A DNA stretch of 64,000 nt from Aliisedimentitalea scapharcae (GTDB lineage: Bacteria > Pseudomonadota > Alphaproteobacteria > Rhodobacterales > Rhodobacteraceae): assembly GCF_045277565.1 (NCBI RefSeq), contig NZ_CP123584.1, positions 2,108,001 through 2,172,000 of the forward strand. The letters run 5' to 3'. This document shows positions 44,039-53,476 of this stretch, one piece after another (the stretch's first letter is position 1; each line of letters starts with the position of its first letter). The notes under the pieces are model-generated. The model saw only the letters and a list, made by a program, of their open reading frames with translations. It was not told the DNA's origin and made no database searches. A program made the translations under genes and the position numbers.

Positions 44039-45079
44039 ATGCGAAATTTGATTGCGGCTGTCGCGCTGTCCGTCAGCGCATTTGCCGGTGCCGGATTGGG
44101 AGCTGCTGAATGTGACCGGCAGGTGTTTGCGCGTAACGGTCTGTTTTATTCCCCAAACGGTGATCCCGCCGAAGCCCTGCGTCTGGGACGGATCCGGTTC
44201 GGTGAGATCGGCCAGAGGAAACAGGCCAATATTCATCAGTTCAAGGGGCAGGTTCCCGCCGGATACCGCTACGGCGGGAAATTCTATCTGCGGTCGGGGG
44301 TCGGGGGCACCGATCATGTGCTGGTGCAGCCCAAAACCCATCAGGAGGCCGTCCTGATCCGGCGGATCAGCCACAGCGCTCAGCAGCTGGCGGGTTCGAA
44401 AAAGGCGCATTACGTTGCGCTGGGGCGGGCGGATCTCCCCTTTGGGCGCTGTGACGTGACCAATTCGGTCAAACAACAGGGGCTGCGCGAAGCCCAGCAT
44501 TTCATTGAAAGCGGCCAATATGTTCTGGCCCATTCTGACGCGCGGGAATTGAAACGGGCTCCGGTTGTGGGCGAGAATTTTCATTTCACCTTTACCGGTC
44601 GCAACGGGTGCCAATACACCGGGCGCATTGTCGATCCCCAAGGCCAGCTGCGCACAAGTCAGGTTTATACCGGTCTCGAAAAAATAGCGATCAATGCCAA
44701 GGGGCAGTTGCTGATCGAACAGACTGCGCATGATGTGGCGCAGGTCTTTCTGCCCAGCCCGGCCTATGCGAGCCTGCCCCCGGTGCAACTGCCGGCAGAT
44801 GCCGGATCGCCATATGTCGTGTCCAGCGTCGAAGCGAGCCTGTTTGATATCTCGGCCCATGACAATGGCGTGTGCCTGGAGATCCCGGCCCCGATTCCGA
44901 CCGGAGATCTGAGTAGGTGGTTTTTCGGGGCTGTTGCAGCCGATAAAAAGGCCGCGATCCGCGCCGCCAAAACAGGCAATTGGCGACCGCATGTGACCGA
45001 ACTACACTTCCAACAGATCGAAAACTCCAGCCAAAGCGCCTATGTCCGGCTGCAGTGGCCGTCGTCCGCGGGGAACTGA
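44039..45079 (+). CDS. exported protein of unknown function
   Basis: 346-residue protein with a clear signal peptide (about residues 1-22, ending before AECDRQVF). The mature part is soluble-looking, with few cysteines and mixed beta-strand pattern; a stretch GRNGCQYTGRIVDPQGQLR near 190 resembles a short beta-sandwich hairpin. I recognise no domain. ATG 44039, four codons into the open frame, follows GAGGTG. It ends 4 bp before a membrane protein gene on the same strand, so the two are almost certainly coexpressed. Confidence 0.75.
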   Translation: MRNLIAAVALSVSAFAGAGLGAAECDRQVFARNGLFYSPNGDPAEALRLGRIRFGEIGQRKQANIHQFKGQVPAGYRYGGKFYLRSGVGGTDHVLVQPKTHQEAVLIRRISHSAQQLAGSKKAHYVALGRADLPFGRCDVTNSVKQQGLREAQHFIESGQYVLAHSDARELKRAPVVGENFHFTFTGRNGCQYTGRIVDPQGQLRTSQVYTGLEKIAINAKGQLLIEQTAHDVAQVFLPSPAYASLPPVQLPADAGSPYVVSSVEASLFDISAHDNGVCLEIPAPIPTGDLSRWFFGAVAADKKAAIRAAKTGNWRPHVTELHFQQIENSSQSAYVRLQWPSSAGN

Positions 45080-45083
45080 GCCC

Positions 45084-45797
45084 ATGCTGACAAAGGAAAT
45101 GGAGAATATCCTGAAGGCCTTTCCATCCTTCATGTCCATGCTGTCGATGGCGCGTAACCCGTTTGTCGAAAACCGATCAAACGAAGACACGATGGAAACC
45201 GTAACCAAGGCGATCTGGTTCGTGTTGCCGTTTCATTTCATGTCGTTTCTCGGCATGGTGCCGCTGGCCGGTGGGGACACGACATTGGTTTTGCTGATCG
45301 GTTTTATCTCTTTGCTGGGGCTCAGCTGGGTTGGAACGATTCTGGGCAGCCTGATGGGGGCGGTGAATGGGTGGGGTCCGATTCGTCGTGAAAACTGTGT
45401 GGCGTCCTGGGTATCGGCCCTGTTTGTCACCTGGTTCTTTTGTGTGCTGATCATGAGCGGGCTGAATGGTTATTTCTGGTGGAAATACGAAGATTTTGCG
45501 ATTTGGCCCGAACTGTTTAATCGGATGGACAAGCTGCTGTTGAATACGCTGCTGTATGACTTTCGGGTCGAGGTCATAAGCATCGGCATCCCGTTGATCG
45601 CGGCGGGAGCGATGTTGTTGACGATCCCGCATGGACGGCGCGGCACGCCCGGGCAGGCTTTGATCCTGGCGCTGGTATGCATGGTGTCCTGCACTGCGTT
45701 TATTCTGGCCAGTAAGGAATTGCTGGAGCCGATGACGCGTGTGGCGGGGGTGGGTCCGGTTGGGGCCGTGGCCGCGCTTGCACCGATCAACCCCTAG
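45084..45797 (+). CDS. polytopic membrane protein of unknown function
   Basis: 237-residue protein with about five hydrophobic spans (near residues 34-52, 56-78, 97-120, 160-180, 190-210), preceded by a 30-residue cytoplasmic-looking N-terminus with NPFVENRSNEDT. The general layout recalls small Yip1-like membrane proteins, but no signature is strong enough to assign one. ATG 45084 lies 4 bp past the stop of the exported-protein gene, and the pair is the only transcription unit of unknown function in this part. It is convergent with trpE. Confidence 0.75.
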   Translation: MLTKEMENILKAFPSFMSMLSMARNPFVENRSNEDTMETVTKAIWFVLPFHFMSFLGMVPLAGGDTTLVLLIGFISLLGLSWVGTILGSLMGAVNGWGPIRRENCVASWVSALFVTWFFCVLIMSGLNGYFWWKYEDFAIWPELFNRMDKLLLNTLLYDFRVEVISIGIPLIAAGAMLLTIPHGRRGTPGQALILALVCMVSCTAFILASKELLEPMTRVAGVGPVGAVAALAPINP

Positions 45798-45822
45798 TTG
45801 GTCAAGCTCACGACCGGCTGGT

Positions 45823-45857
45823 AAAAAAACGGGGTCGCCCTAGCCTGGGCGACCCCG
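45823..45857 (-). terminator. intrinsic terminator of trpE
   Basis: An 11-bp stem CGGGGTCGCCC / GGGCGACCCCG with loop TAGCCT is followed on the minus strand by seven T residues, 30 bp after the trpE stop. Confidence 0.88.
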
Positions 45858-45886
45858 CTGAACCTGTCAGACGTACAGCGTCTGAT

Positions 45887-47398
45887 CTAGCCATTGCCGT
45901 TGCCGGTAAACCGACCTGCGTCCGCGGCGGCGCGGCGGATGGCGTTGGATTTATGCACGGTTTCCATGTATTCGGCTTCGGGGTCGCTGTCATAGACAAC
46001 GCCACCACCGGCCTGAATATACAGAGTCTGATCCTTGACCACGGCAGTGCGCAGCGCGATGCACATGTCCATGTCACCCCCGGCGCTGAAATAGCCGACC
46101 CCACCACCATAGACGCCGCGTTTTTCCGGTTCCAGTTCGTCGATGATTTCCATGGCCCGCACTTTGGGCGCGCCAGAAACGGTCCCCGCAGGCATCCCGG
46201 CAAAGAACGCATCCAGGGCGTCTTTGTCTTCGGCCAGTTCGCCGACGACATTGGACACGATGTGCATCACATGGCTGTAGCGTTCGATGATGAATTTTTC
46301 GGTCGGGCGTACGGTTCCGATTTTGGTCACACGGGCGGTGTCATTGCGGCCCAGATCCAGCAGCATCAAATGTTCTGCCAGTTCCTTTTTGTCGGCCAGC
46401 AGATCGGCCTCCAACGCCTTGTCCTCTTCGGGCGTTGCGCCACGGGGGCGGGTGCCGGCAATGGGGCGAATGGTGACTTCGCTACCAAAAACCCGGACCA
46501 GGATTTCCGGGCTGGCGCCCACCACCTGAAAACCGCCAAAGTTGAAATAGAACATGAACGGCGACGGGTTGGTGCGCCGCAGCGACCGATACAGCGCAAA
46601 GGGGGGCTGACGAAAATCCTGGGACCAGCGTTGGGCAGGGACCACCTGAAAGATATCACCGGCGCGGATGTAATCCTTGGCCTTTTCGACCGCTGCCATA
46701 TAGCCGTCTTTGGTGAAATTGCTAACCGGCGCCGCGATGTCATCAGCGTCGCCCAGATCGCGGGTTTCGGCGGGCATGGCGCGTTCCAGATCACGCACCG
46801 CATCCATCACCCGTTCAGCGGCCTGGGCATAGGCGGCCTTGGCCGTCTGTCCGTCGCTGACCCAGGCGGGGGACACGACCGTGACCTCGCCTTTGACCCC
46901 ATCCAGAACCGCCACAACCGACGGGCGCAGCATCAGCGCATCGGGCAGGCCCAGCGGGTCAGGGTTCACATTGGGCAGATGTTCCACCAGACGCACGGTG
47001 TCATAGCCCAGATAGCCAAACAGACCGGCCGCCGCCTGTGGCAGATCCTCGGGCAAATCAATGCGGCTCTCGCCGATCAGCGCCCGCAGATTATCCATCG
47101 GGTTGCCGTCCTGCGCCGTGAAATCTTCGGCGTCATATCGCGCCGACCGGTTCAGCTCGGAGAGCTCTCCGCGACAGCGCCAGACCAGATCCGGCTTCAT
47201 TCCGATGATCGAATAGCGGCCACGCACTTCGCCGCCGGTGACCGATTCCAACATGAACGCATCCTTTTGCGCGCCTGTCAGTTTCAGCATCAGCGACACG
47301 GGCGTGTCCAGATCCGCGGCAAGCCGCGTATAGACAACCTGGTTTTCGCCCGCCTCATAGGCGCGGGCAAAGCTGTCGTAATCGGGGGTCAGGGCCAT
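45887..47398 (-). CDS. trpE: anthranilate synthase component I
   Basis: 503-residue TrpE, converting chorismate to anthranilate with ammonia from TrpG. The chorismate-binding domain shows GASPEILVRV near residue 275, RPIAGTRPRGAT, IVSNVVGEL near 385, and AGTVSGAPKVRAMEIIDELE near 405. The N-terminal regulatory part contains TPVSLMLKLTG, in the position of the tryptophan-feedback segment. It starts 27 bp after the ppiD-like stop, so the two share a transcript. I see no leader peptide or attenuator before it. Confidence 0.96.
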   Translation of the reverse strand: MALTPDYDSFARAYEAGENQVVYTRLAADLDTPVSLMLKLTGAQKDAFMLESVTGGEVRGRYSIIGMKPDLVWRCRGELSELNRSARYDAEDFTAQDGNPMDNLRALIGESRIDLPEDLPQAAAGLFGYLGYDTVRLVEHLPNVNPDPLGLPDALMLRPSVVAVLDGVKGEVTVVSPAWVSDGQTAKAAYAQAAERVMDAVRDLERAMPAETRDLGDADDIAAPVSNFTKDGYMAAVEKAKDYIRAGDIFQVVPAQRWSQDFRQPPFALYRSLRRTNPSPFMFYFNFGGFQVVGASPEILVRVFGSEVTIRPIAGTRPRGATPEEDKALEADLLADKKELAEHLMLLDLGRNDTARVTKIGTVRPTEKFIIERYSHVMHIVSNVVGELAEDKDALDAFFAGMPAGTVSGAPKVRAMEIIDELEPEKRGVYGGGVGYFSAGGDMDMCIALRTAVVKDQTLYIQAGGGVVYDSDPEAEYMETVHKSNAIRRAAADAGRFTGNGNG

Positions 47399-47425
47399 GG
47401 GTTTGGTCTTTCGAATACGCGGGGA

Positions 47426-49270
47426 TTACTGGAAGCTGGCCGCGACGGCGTTCAATGCCTGCTGGTCCACCCGGGGGCTGGCCCGCATCTGGGCATCCGT
47501 GGCATAAGCTGTGAACAGCGCCTGTCCCAGCGCCTGATTGACCTGGATTTGCAAGGCCTGGGTCAGCTGGGTCAGATCGTCGGTCTGTTCCGGTGGCAGA
47601 GCCTCGTCCAAGTGAACGATCAGAACCTGTTCTCTGTCCTGAACTATCCGCAGATCACCGGGTTCCATGTCGAACACCTGGGTCATCAGATCTGCCGGGG
47701 CATTGTCAATAAATGCGGTTCGGGTTAGACCATTTTCCACTTTGACCGGCAGGCCGGTTGTCAGGAAATCACCCGAGGTGACCAGGTCGGCCAGAATACG
47801 GTCGGCTTCGGCGGTCAACGCCTGGGTCAGTCGATCAGCCTGAACTGCGGCCAGCACCTTGGCCTTGGCGTCTTCAAAGGGTTCTGGACGGGGCGGCAGC
47901 ACGCTGTCGAGCCGCAGGGCAAACAATCCGCCATCTTCGAGAAACTCGACCGTGGGGAAATCCGTGGGCTGAACTGCTTCGGCGATTGAACGGAACGCGC
48001 TATAGGCGGCGATGCCGTCATTGCTGTCGGCGGTCCAGTCGATCTTGCCCAGGGCGAGATCGGTTTCATCGCCCAGCTCTTCGAGTGTGGCACCACCGGC
48101 CAACAGGTCGTCGATGTTTTCGGCCTGTGATTCCACCAGACGGCGGGCGCGTTCGCTGGCCAGCTCTTCGCGCAGCTCAGGTTCGGCCTGTTCGAATGTG
48201 GTGGTGCGGGCATCAAAGCGTCCATTGACCCGGAACAGGGCTGCGCCCAGATCGCTGGGCAGGGGACCAACAACATCCCCCACTTGGGCGGCAAAAATCG
48301 CCTCGCCAGCGGAACCCAGATCGCCCAGGGTCACATCTCCCAGATCCACGTCCGACAGGGTCAGGCCGCGTTGTTCGACCAATAGGTCGAAATTGGTGCC
48401 GTTTACTTCGATCTGGGCCATTGCATTCGATGCTGCGGCATCGTCGGCAAACACCAGACGTTCCACCAGTCGCCGTTCCGGGGTCTGATACAGGTCGGCG
48501 CGTTGGTCATAAAGCTCACGCAGGGCGGTTTCATCCAGTTCGACCTGATCCACCAGCATATCGGGGGTCAGGCGGGCATAGGTGATCTGTTTGGTTTCCG
48601 GCAGGGTGAACTGATCGGGGTTGCTCTCATAAAAGGCCCGCAGGTCCGCGTCGCTCGGCATGACCTGTGTCAGTACCACATCTTCGGGTGTGACACGGGT
48701 CCAGGTAAAGCTGCGCCGCGCGCCAATGTAATCGGTCAGGGTGTTGATCAGCGTGTCGGGCATCTGCACGCCGGTCAAAATAGCGCCTTGAACCAGGGTC
48801 CGGGCCGCTTCGGAGCGCAGATCCGTTTCGAATTCCACTTCGCTCAGTCCGATCTGATCCAACTGATAGCGATATGCTTCGCGGTCAAAGTTGCCCTGGA
48901 TGTCCTGAAAAGCGTCGATTTCAAGGATTTCGCGCTGCACGTTTTCGTCACCGATCGACAGGCCCAGTTCAGCCACTTCGTGATCCAGCGCGGCCAGTGT
49001 GATCAGGCGGCTCAGAACAACCCGGTCCAGACCCAATTCCCGCATCTGGGACATGGGCATGGCCTGACCGGTCTGGGCCTGAACAGCGTTCTGTTCGCGT
49101 TGCAATTCACGGGCATAGGATTGAACGTCGATCTCCTGATCGCCGACCAGGGCAACCGATGTGACTGAGCCCGAGAAATTAACGGCACCAAATCCGGCCA
49201 GGCCGACAATCAGCATCCCCATCAGGATCCAGACCATGGTTTTCGAGATACTTTTCATGCCTAAGGCCAT
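47426..49270 (-). CDS. SurA N-terminal domain / PPIC-type peptidylprolyl isomerase, PpiD-like
   Basis: 614-residue membrane-anchored periplasmic folding factor. One N-terminal span (about residues 10-32, MVWILMGMLIVGLAGFGAV) is followed by a SurA/PpiD-like helical region (to about 240), a parvulin-like domain (about 260-360) and a C-terminal helical domain. The general layout is that of PpiD, the chaperone near the Sec translocon. AAGGGGG precedes ATG 49270. It is the gene directly upstream of trpE, an arrangement I associate with Roseobacters. Confidence 0.88.
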   Translation of the reverse strand: MALGMKSISKTMVWILMGMLIVGLAGFGAVNFSGSVTSVALVGDQEIDVQSYARELQREQNAVQAQTGQAMPMSQMRELGLDRVVLSRLITLAALDHEVAELGLSIGDENVQREILEIDAFQDIQGNFDREAYRYQLDQIGLSEVEFETDLRSEAARTLVQGAILTGVQMPDTLINTLTDYIGARRSFTWTRVTPEDVVLTQVMPSDADLRAFYESNPDQFTLPETKQITYARLTPDMLVDQVELDETALRELYDQRADLYQTPERRLVERLVFADDAAASNAMAQIEVNGTNFDLLVEQRGLTLSDVDLGDVTLGDLGSAGEAIFAAQVGDVVGPLPSDLGAALFRVNGRFDARTTTFEQAEPELREELASERARRLVESQAENIDDLLAGGATLEELGDETDLALGKIDWTADSNDGIAAYSAFRSIAEAVQPTDFPTVEFLEDGGLFALRLDSVLPPRPEPFEDAKAKVLAAVQADRLTQALTAEADRILADLVTSGDFLTTGLPVKVENGLTRTAFIDNAPADLMTQVFDMEPGDLRIVQDREQVLIVHLDEALPPEQTDDLTQLTQALQIQVNQALGQALFTAYATDAQMRASPRVDQQALNAVAASFQ

Positions 49271-49371
49271 GTTGCCCCCTTGTTGGCGTCCTGTTAGCGC
49301 GTGCGCTGCCTGTAAATGTTGCGGCCCTGTCTACGACGCACACCACAGGGGGGCAAGAGGGCCAGTCAAGT

Positions 49372-50547
49372 TCAGAAGCCGAGGTTGGCGAGCCGGTCAA
49401 ACAGCTGGGCGATACCGTCGCGATCAATATTGGCAAACGCGATGCGGAATTGACGTTTTCCGCCGGGGTCGTCGTCGGGCATGAACATGGTTCCCGGCAG
49501 CATCAGAACAGAGGCCTCGTTCACCAACCGTTGTGCCATGTCCAGCGAAGACATGTCGAATGGGTGTTCAACATAGGCGAAATAAGCTCCCAGCCCCAGC
49601 AACTTCCATCCCTGAGCCTCAAGCACGGGGAAGTGATCGGCGATGGCGCTCCGGCGGTCCAGAATTTCAACGCGTTCGCCGGCGACCCACTCCGACAGAT
49701 TTTCGATTCCCCAGGTGGCCGCAATCTGACCCAGCTGGTTGGGGCAGATCGTGACCGTGTCGAGAAATTTCTCCATCTCGTACAGCAGGCCCGGTGCCGT
49801 CGCGATGGCACCGACCCGATGTCCGGTCAGGCGGTATGCTTTGGAAAAGGAGTAGAGATGGATCAGCGTATTGTCCCACTCGGGGCTCGTAAACAGATCA
49901 TGGGGCGCGCCATCGCGGCTATCAAAATCGCGATAGGTTTCATCCAGAATCAGTTTGATACCGTTGGATTTAGCCAAGTCGTAAAAGGCGCGGATCACTG
50001 GGGCGGGATATTCGACACCACAGGGATTGTTGGGGCTGACCAACGCGATGGCGCGGGTGCGCTTTGTAATCAGCGCAGCGGCATGCGCAGGGTCGGGCAC
50101 CATGTCTGGTCCTGTCGACAGCGCGATTGCCGCCACCCCGGACATGTCCAGCCACATTTTATGATTGAAATACCAAGGGGTTGGGATAATGATCTCATCC
50201 CCATCGCTACATAGGGCGGCAATGGTCGCGGCAAAGGCCTGATTACAGCCCGACGTGATGGCGATCTGATCTGAGTGGATATGCGCGTCATAATGGTCGG
50301 ACATCTGCCCGGCCAGCGCCGCCCGCAATGCTGGCCGCCCCAGAACCGGGCCATAAAGATGGCTGTCGTCCGTGTCGATTGCCGCACGGGCGATGGCCTG
50401 GCGCAGCGGCAAGGGCGGCGGGTCGATGGGCGCGGCCTGGGACACGTTGATCAACGGGCGATCCGCCGGGAAATCCGCGTTCTGCACCCAGCGGCGGGAT
50501 TCCACGATTGGAGACACAAAAGTCGAGTGGGTTCGGGGGATCGTCAT
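49372..50547 (-). CDS. class I/II PLP-dependent aminotransferase
   Basis: 391-residue fold type I aminotransferase. The cofactor lysine is in LYSFSKAYRLTGHRVGAI near residue 240, the aspartate in KLILDETYRDFDSR near 205, the asparagine in LVSPNNPCGVEYP near 175, and the C-terminal arginine is in KRQFRIAFANI. This places it with aspartate/aromatic aminotransferase-like enzymes, but the substrate is unknown. It lies 100 bp upstream of the ppiD-like gene on the same strand and is separated from gpt by a terminator. Confidence 0.88.
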   Translation of the reverse strand: MTIPRTHSTFVSPIVESRRWVQNADFPADRPLINVSQAAPIDPPPLPLRQAIARAAIDTDDSHLYGPVLGRPALRAALAGQMSDHYDAHIHSDQIAITSGCNQAFAATIAALCSDGDEIIIPTPWYFNHKMWLDMSGVAAIALSTGPDMVPDPAHAAALITKRTRAIALVSPNNPCGVEYPAPVIRAFYDLAKSNGIKLILDETYRDFDSRDGAPHDLFTSPEWDNTLIHLYSFSKAYRLTGHRVGAIATAPGLLYEMEKFLDTVTICPNQLGQIAATWGIENLSEWVAGERVEILDRRSAIADHFPVLEAQGWKLLGLGAYFAYVEHPFDMSSLDMAQRLVNEASVLMLPGTMFMPDDDPGGKRQFRIAFANIDRDGIAQLFDRLANLGF

Positions 50548-50620
50548 ACGCGCAGCCTGTTGGGTTTTGTTATCTGGTTGTGGTCTCCAGCTTCACCACA
50601 ATGTCGGCTGTTCAGCAAAC

Positions 50621-50649
50621 AAAAACGCTCCCACTGTGGGGAGCGTTTT
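50621..50649 (-). terminator. intrinsic terminator after gpt
   Basis: An 11-bp stem AAAACGCTCCC / GGGAGCGTTTT with a 6-nt loop is flanked by a T-run on the minus strand, 33 bp past the gpt stop. It ends the fabI-lysE-gpt run. Confidence 0.82.
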
Positions 50650-50681
50650 CCAAGCGAATGCCTGACGGACGGTTCCGCAGA

Positions 50682-51185
50682 TCAATCGGTGCCGCGATAG
50701 GGTTCGACATATTGCAGCGCCATGTCCCACGGGAAAAAGATCCAGGTGTCCTGGCTGACCTCGGTGATAAAGGTATCGACCATCGGGCGGCCTTTGGGTT
50801 TGGCATAGACGGTGGCGAAATGCGCGTTTGGATACAACGCGCGCACCAGTTCCAGGGTTTTGCCGCTGTCGACCAGATCGTCGATGATCAGAACGCCGGT
50901 GCCATCGCCCATCAATGCCGCATCGGGGGCCTTCAGCACTTCGGCTTCGCCCTGGGCCTGGTGGTGATAGGATTTGACGCTGACGGTGTCGACAGTGCGA
51001 ATGTCCAGCTCGCGGCTGACGATCATTGCGGGTGCCATGCCACCGCGGGTGATCGCAACCACTGCGCGCCATGCACCGTCATCCGGCCCCTGGCCATCCA
51101 GCCGCCAGGCCAAGGCGCGGGAATCGCGATGGATCTGGTCCCAGCTGATGTGAAAGCCTTTTTCGTGGGGCAGACGGTCGGTCAT
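50682..51185 (-). CDS. gpt: xanthine phosphoribosyltransferase
   Basis: 167-residue Gpt-type purine salvage enzyme, converting xanthine and guanine to their nucleotides with PRPP. The PRPP motif VLIIDDLVDSGKTLEL is near residue 99, ITRGGMAPAMIVSREL near 45, and the base-contact region WIFFPWDMAL near 150, as in Escherichia coli Gpt. It starts 11 bp after the LysE-type gene and is the last gene of its operon. Confidence 0.93.
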   Translation of the reverse strand: MTDRLPHEKGFHISWDQIHRDSRALAWRLDGQGPDDGAWRAVVAITRGGMAPAMIVSRELDIRTVDTVSVKSYHHQAQGEAEVLKAPDAALMGDGTGVLIIDDLVDSGKTLELVRALYPNAHFATVYAKPKGRPMVDTFITEVSQDTWIFFPWDMALQYVEPYRGTD

Positions 51186-51196
51186 GGTTCGGATCC

Positions 51197-51805
51197 TTAT
51201 CGTTCGATCAACAGTCGCAGACCCAACGTGCCCAGCAGGGCGGCGGCTATGCGATCAATCAGAGGTTTCAGCCGCATATACCCGGCGCGGGCCGGCGGCG
51301 TGGAGAGCAGCAGGGCAAATGTAGAGTAGAACAACAATTCGATCGCCAGGTGATTGGCGACGATCATCGCCTTTTCCCACATCTGCAACTGCGGCGGGAA
51401 AATGACCAACAGGACAGCCGAGGCAAAGAGAACGGCCTTGGGATTGGCCAGATTTACCATCAGTCCGGTGACAAAGGCGCGCCGGGCAGGGGGCATGTCG
51501 GTATTCTGAGTCATGGGGGCACGTGCGTTGCGCCACATGCCGATGGCCATCCAGATCAGATAGGCCGCGCCAGATACCTTGAGCAGCATATAAGCCCACG
51601 GAAACAGGACAAACACGCCTTCCAGCCCCAGCAACGCCAATGTGGTCCACGCAGCCGCCATGATCGCCAGACCAAACCCGGTGATCAGCCCCCGCGAGGC
51701 CCCACCAGTCAGCGTGGCCCGCAATGCATAAAGCAGCGCAGGCCCCGGGCTGGCGATGGCAACCAGCAGGGTCAGGTTAAAGGCGATGAGGTGGGTCAGC
51801 TCCAT
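51197..51805 (-). CDS. LysE/RhtB family translocator
   Basis: 202-residue membrane protein with about six spans. The N-terminal segment SPGPALLYALRATLTGGASR matches the conserved start of the LysE/RhtB exporter family. Such proteins export amino acids or related small molecules; the substrate here is unknown. It lies 8 bp after fabI and 11 bp before gpt on the same strand, so the three are likely cotranscribed, though no functional link is obvious. Confidence 0.88.
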   Translation of the reverse strand: MELTHLIAFNLTLLVAIASPGPALLYALRATLTGGASRGLITGFGLAIMAAAWTTLALLGLEGVFVLFPWAYMLLKVSGAAYLIWMAIGMWRNARAPMTQNTDMPPARRAFVTGLMVNLANPKAVLFASAVLLVIFPPQLQMWEKAMIVANHLAIELLFYSTFALLLSTPPARAGYMRLKPLIDRIAAALLGTLGLRLLIER

Positions 51806-51813
51806 GGTCTGGA

Positions 51814-52620
51814 TCAGCCCTTTTCGATATCGGGCGCATCTACGGCCTTCATGCCGACCACATGGTACCCCGCATCGACATGCAGGTTTTCACCGGTGAC
51901 ACCGGATCCAAGATCGCTCAGCAGGTAGAGTGCCGATTTACCGACGTCTTCGGTGGTGACATTGCGGCGCAGGGGCGAATTGTATTCGTTCCACTTCATG
52001 ATGTAGCGGAAATCGCCGATGCCGCTGGCGGCCAATGTCTTGATCGGGCCGGCCGAAATGGCGTTGACGCGGATGCCGTCCTTGCCCAGATCTTCGGCCA
52101 GATATTTTACCGATGCTTCCAGCGCAGCCTTGGCCACACCCATGACATTGTAATGCGGCATGACCTGCTCGGCACCGTAATAGGTCAGGGTCAAGGCACT
52201 GCCGCCTTCGGACATCATCTTTTCCGCGCGCTGCATAACGGCGGTAAAGGAGTAGACCGAAATATCCATGGTCATCTGGAAATTACCGCGGCTGGTGTCG
52301 ACATAGCGACCCCGCAGTTCGTTCTTGTCCGAAAACCCGATGGCGTGCACCAGAAAGTCCAGCTTGCCCCATTTTTCCTCGAGCGCGGCAAACAAGGCGT
52401 CCATTGACGCTTCGTCGCCCACATCACAGGGGAGCACAATGTCGCTGCCCAATTGTGCAGCCAGCGGATCAACCCGCTTTTTCAGCGCGTCCCCCTGATA
52501 GGAAAACGCCAGTTCGGCCCCGGCTTCTGCACAGGCTTTGGCAATGCCCCATGCAATGGATTTGTCATTGGCCAGGCCCATGATGAGACCACGTTTCCCG
52601 GCCATCAATTGATTTGTCAT
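51814..52620 (-). CDS. fabI: enoyl-[acyl-carrier-protein] reductase, FabI type
   Basis: 268-residue NADH-dependent FabI, the last step of each fatty-acid elongation cycle. The nucleotide site is GKRGLIMGLANDKSIAWGIA at the N-terminus, and the catalytic tyrosine and lysine lie in TLTYYGAEQVMPHYNVMGVA followed by Lys near residues 145-165, with the Y-x6-K spacing of FabI. It ends with KAVDAPDIEKG. It is the first gene of the fabI-lysE-gpt operon and is divergent from pdxH, 131 bp away. Confidence 0.95.
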   Translation of the reverse strand: MTNQLMAGKRGLIMGLANDKSIAWGIAKACAEAGAELAFSYQGDALKKRVDPLAAQLGSDIVLPCDVGDEASMDALFAALEEKWGKLDFLVHAIGFSDKNELRGRYVDTSRGNFQMTMDISVYSFTAVMQRAEKMMSEGGSALTLTYYGAEQVMPHYNVMGVAKAALEASVKYLAEDLGKDGIRVNAISAGPIKTLAASGIGDFRYIMKWNEYNSPLRRNVTTEDVGKSALYLLSDLGSGVTGENLHVDAGYHVVGMKAVDAPDIEKG

Positions 52621-52751
52621 TCAGGTTCTCCACCCGTGTGTATTGATTGACAGACCTTTAAGTTATCAAACTCCGCTCATCAAGGGTGCCCGGGCTTGCC
52701 GGATATTGACTTGGGTTCTACGGTGCCGGGGAAAACGACAAAAGGTGTGAC

Positions 52752-53357
52752 ATGTCAGATCGTGCAGGAATATTTGCAGGCGATGATCCGTTCGAAATTG
52801 CCCGAACCTGGTTGGCGGCGGCCGAGGCCGAAGAAGTGAATGACCCCAACGCGATTGCGCTGTCGACGGTCGATGCAGACGGGATGCCGAATGCGCGTAT
52901 GGTATTGCTCAAAGAGATCGAAGCGGATGCCTTTGTCTTTTATACCAATTATGGCAGCGCAAAAGCGCGAGAGATCGACGCCACGGGCAAGGCCGCGTTT
53001 GTCATGCATTGGAAATCGCTGCGCCGTCAGGTTCGGGTGCGCGGTACAGTGACGCGCGAAGAAGGGCCCCAGGCGGATTCCTATTACAAATCCCGGTCGC
53101 TCAAGAGCAAATTGGGGGCCTGGGCGTCCAAACAATCCCAGCCGCTGTCCAGCCGCGCGGGGTTGGTCGCAGAAGTTGCAAAAGTGACCGCGATGCATGG
53201 TCCCAACCCGTCACGTCCCCCATTTTGGGGGGGATTTAGGTTACACCCGACAGAAATCGAATTCTGGGCGGACGGGGCGTATCGGCTGCATGATCGGTTT
53301 GTCTGGCGGCGTCAAAACCTTGATGATGCTTGGGAAATTGCTCGGCTGAGCCCTTGA
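52752..53357 (+). CDS. pdxH: pyridoxamine 5'-phosphate oxidase
   Basis: 201-residue FMN-dependent PdxH, which makes pyridoxal 5'-phosphate. Segments include AIALSTVDADGMPNARMVLLK, FVFYTNYGSAKAREI near residue 55, and the C-terminal EIEFWADGAYRLHDRFVWRR followed by RLSP, all characteristic of the family. Length is normal. ATG 52752 is 131 bp from the divergent fabI. Confidence 0.95.
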   Translation: MSDRAGIFAGDDPFEIARTWLAAAEAEEVNDPNAIALSTVDADGMPNARMVLLKEIEADAFVFYTNYGSAKAREIDATGKAAFVMHWKSLRRQVRVRGTVTREEGPQADSYYKSRSLKSKLGAWASKQSQPLSSRAGLVAEVAKVTAMHGPNPSRPPFWGGFRLHPTEIEFWADGAYRLHDRFVWRRQNLDDAWEIARLSP

Positions 53358-53476
53358 TATTCACGTATCGCGAAATGCAAGAGTATGAAAAGTCTTGAAT
53401 TTTTCGGCTTGAATTCCCCCTGCAAAATCGCGCATCTCATCAGAGAAGCGTATAAACTAGAACTTTCGGTGGAAGT

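Noticed and set aside
47399..47425. Tryptophan attenuator before trpE
   Set aside because: Only 27 bp separate trpE from the preceding gene; no leader peptide with tandem Trp codons or alternative hairpins.
45953..47728. 591-codon plus-strand frame across trpE and the ppiD-like gene
   Set aside because: It spans two real genes and the gap between them on the other strand, with no signature.
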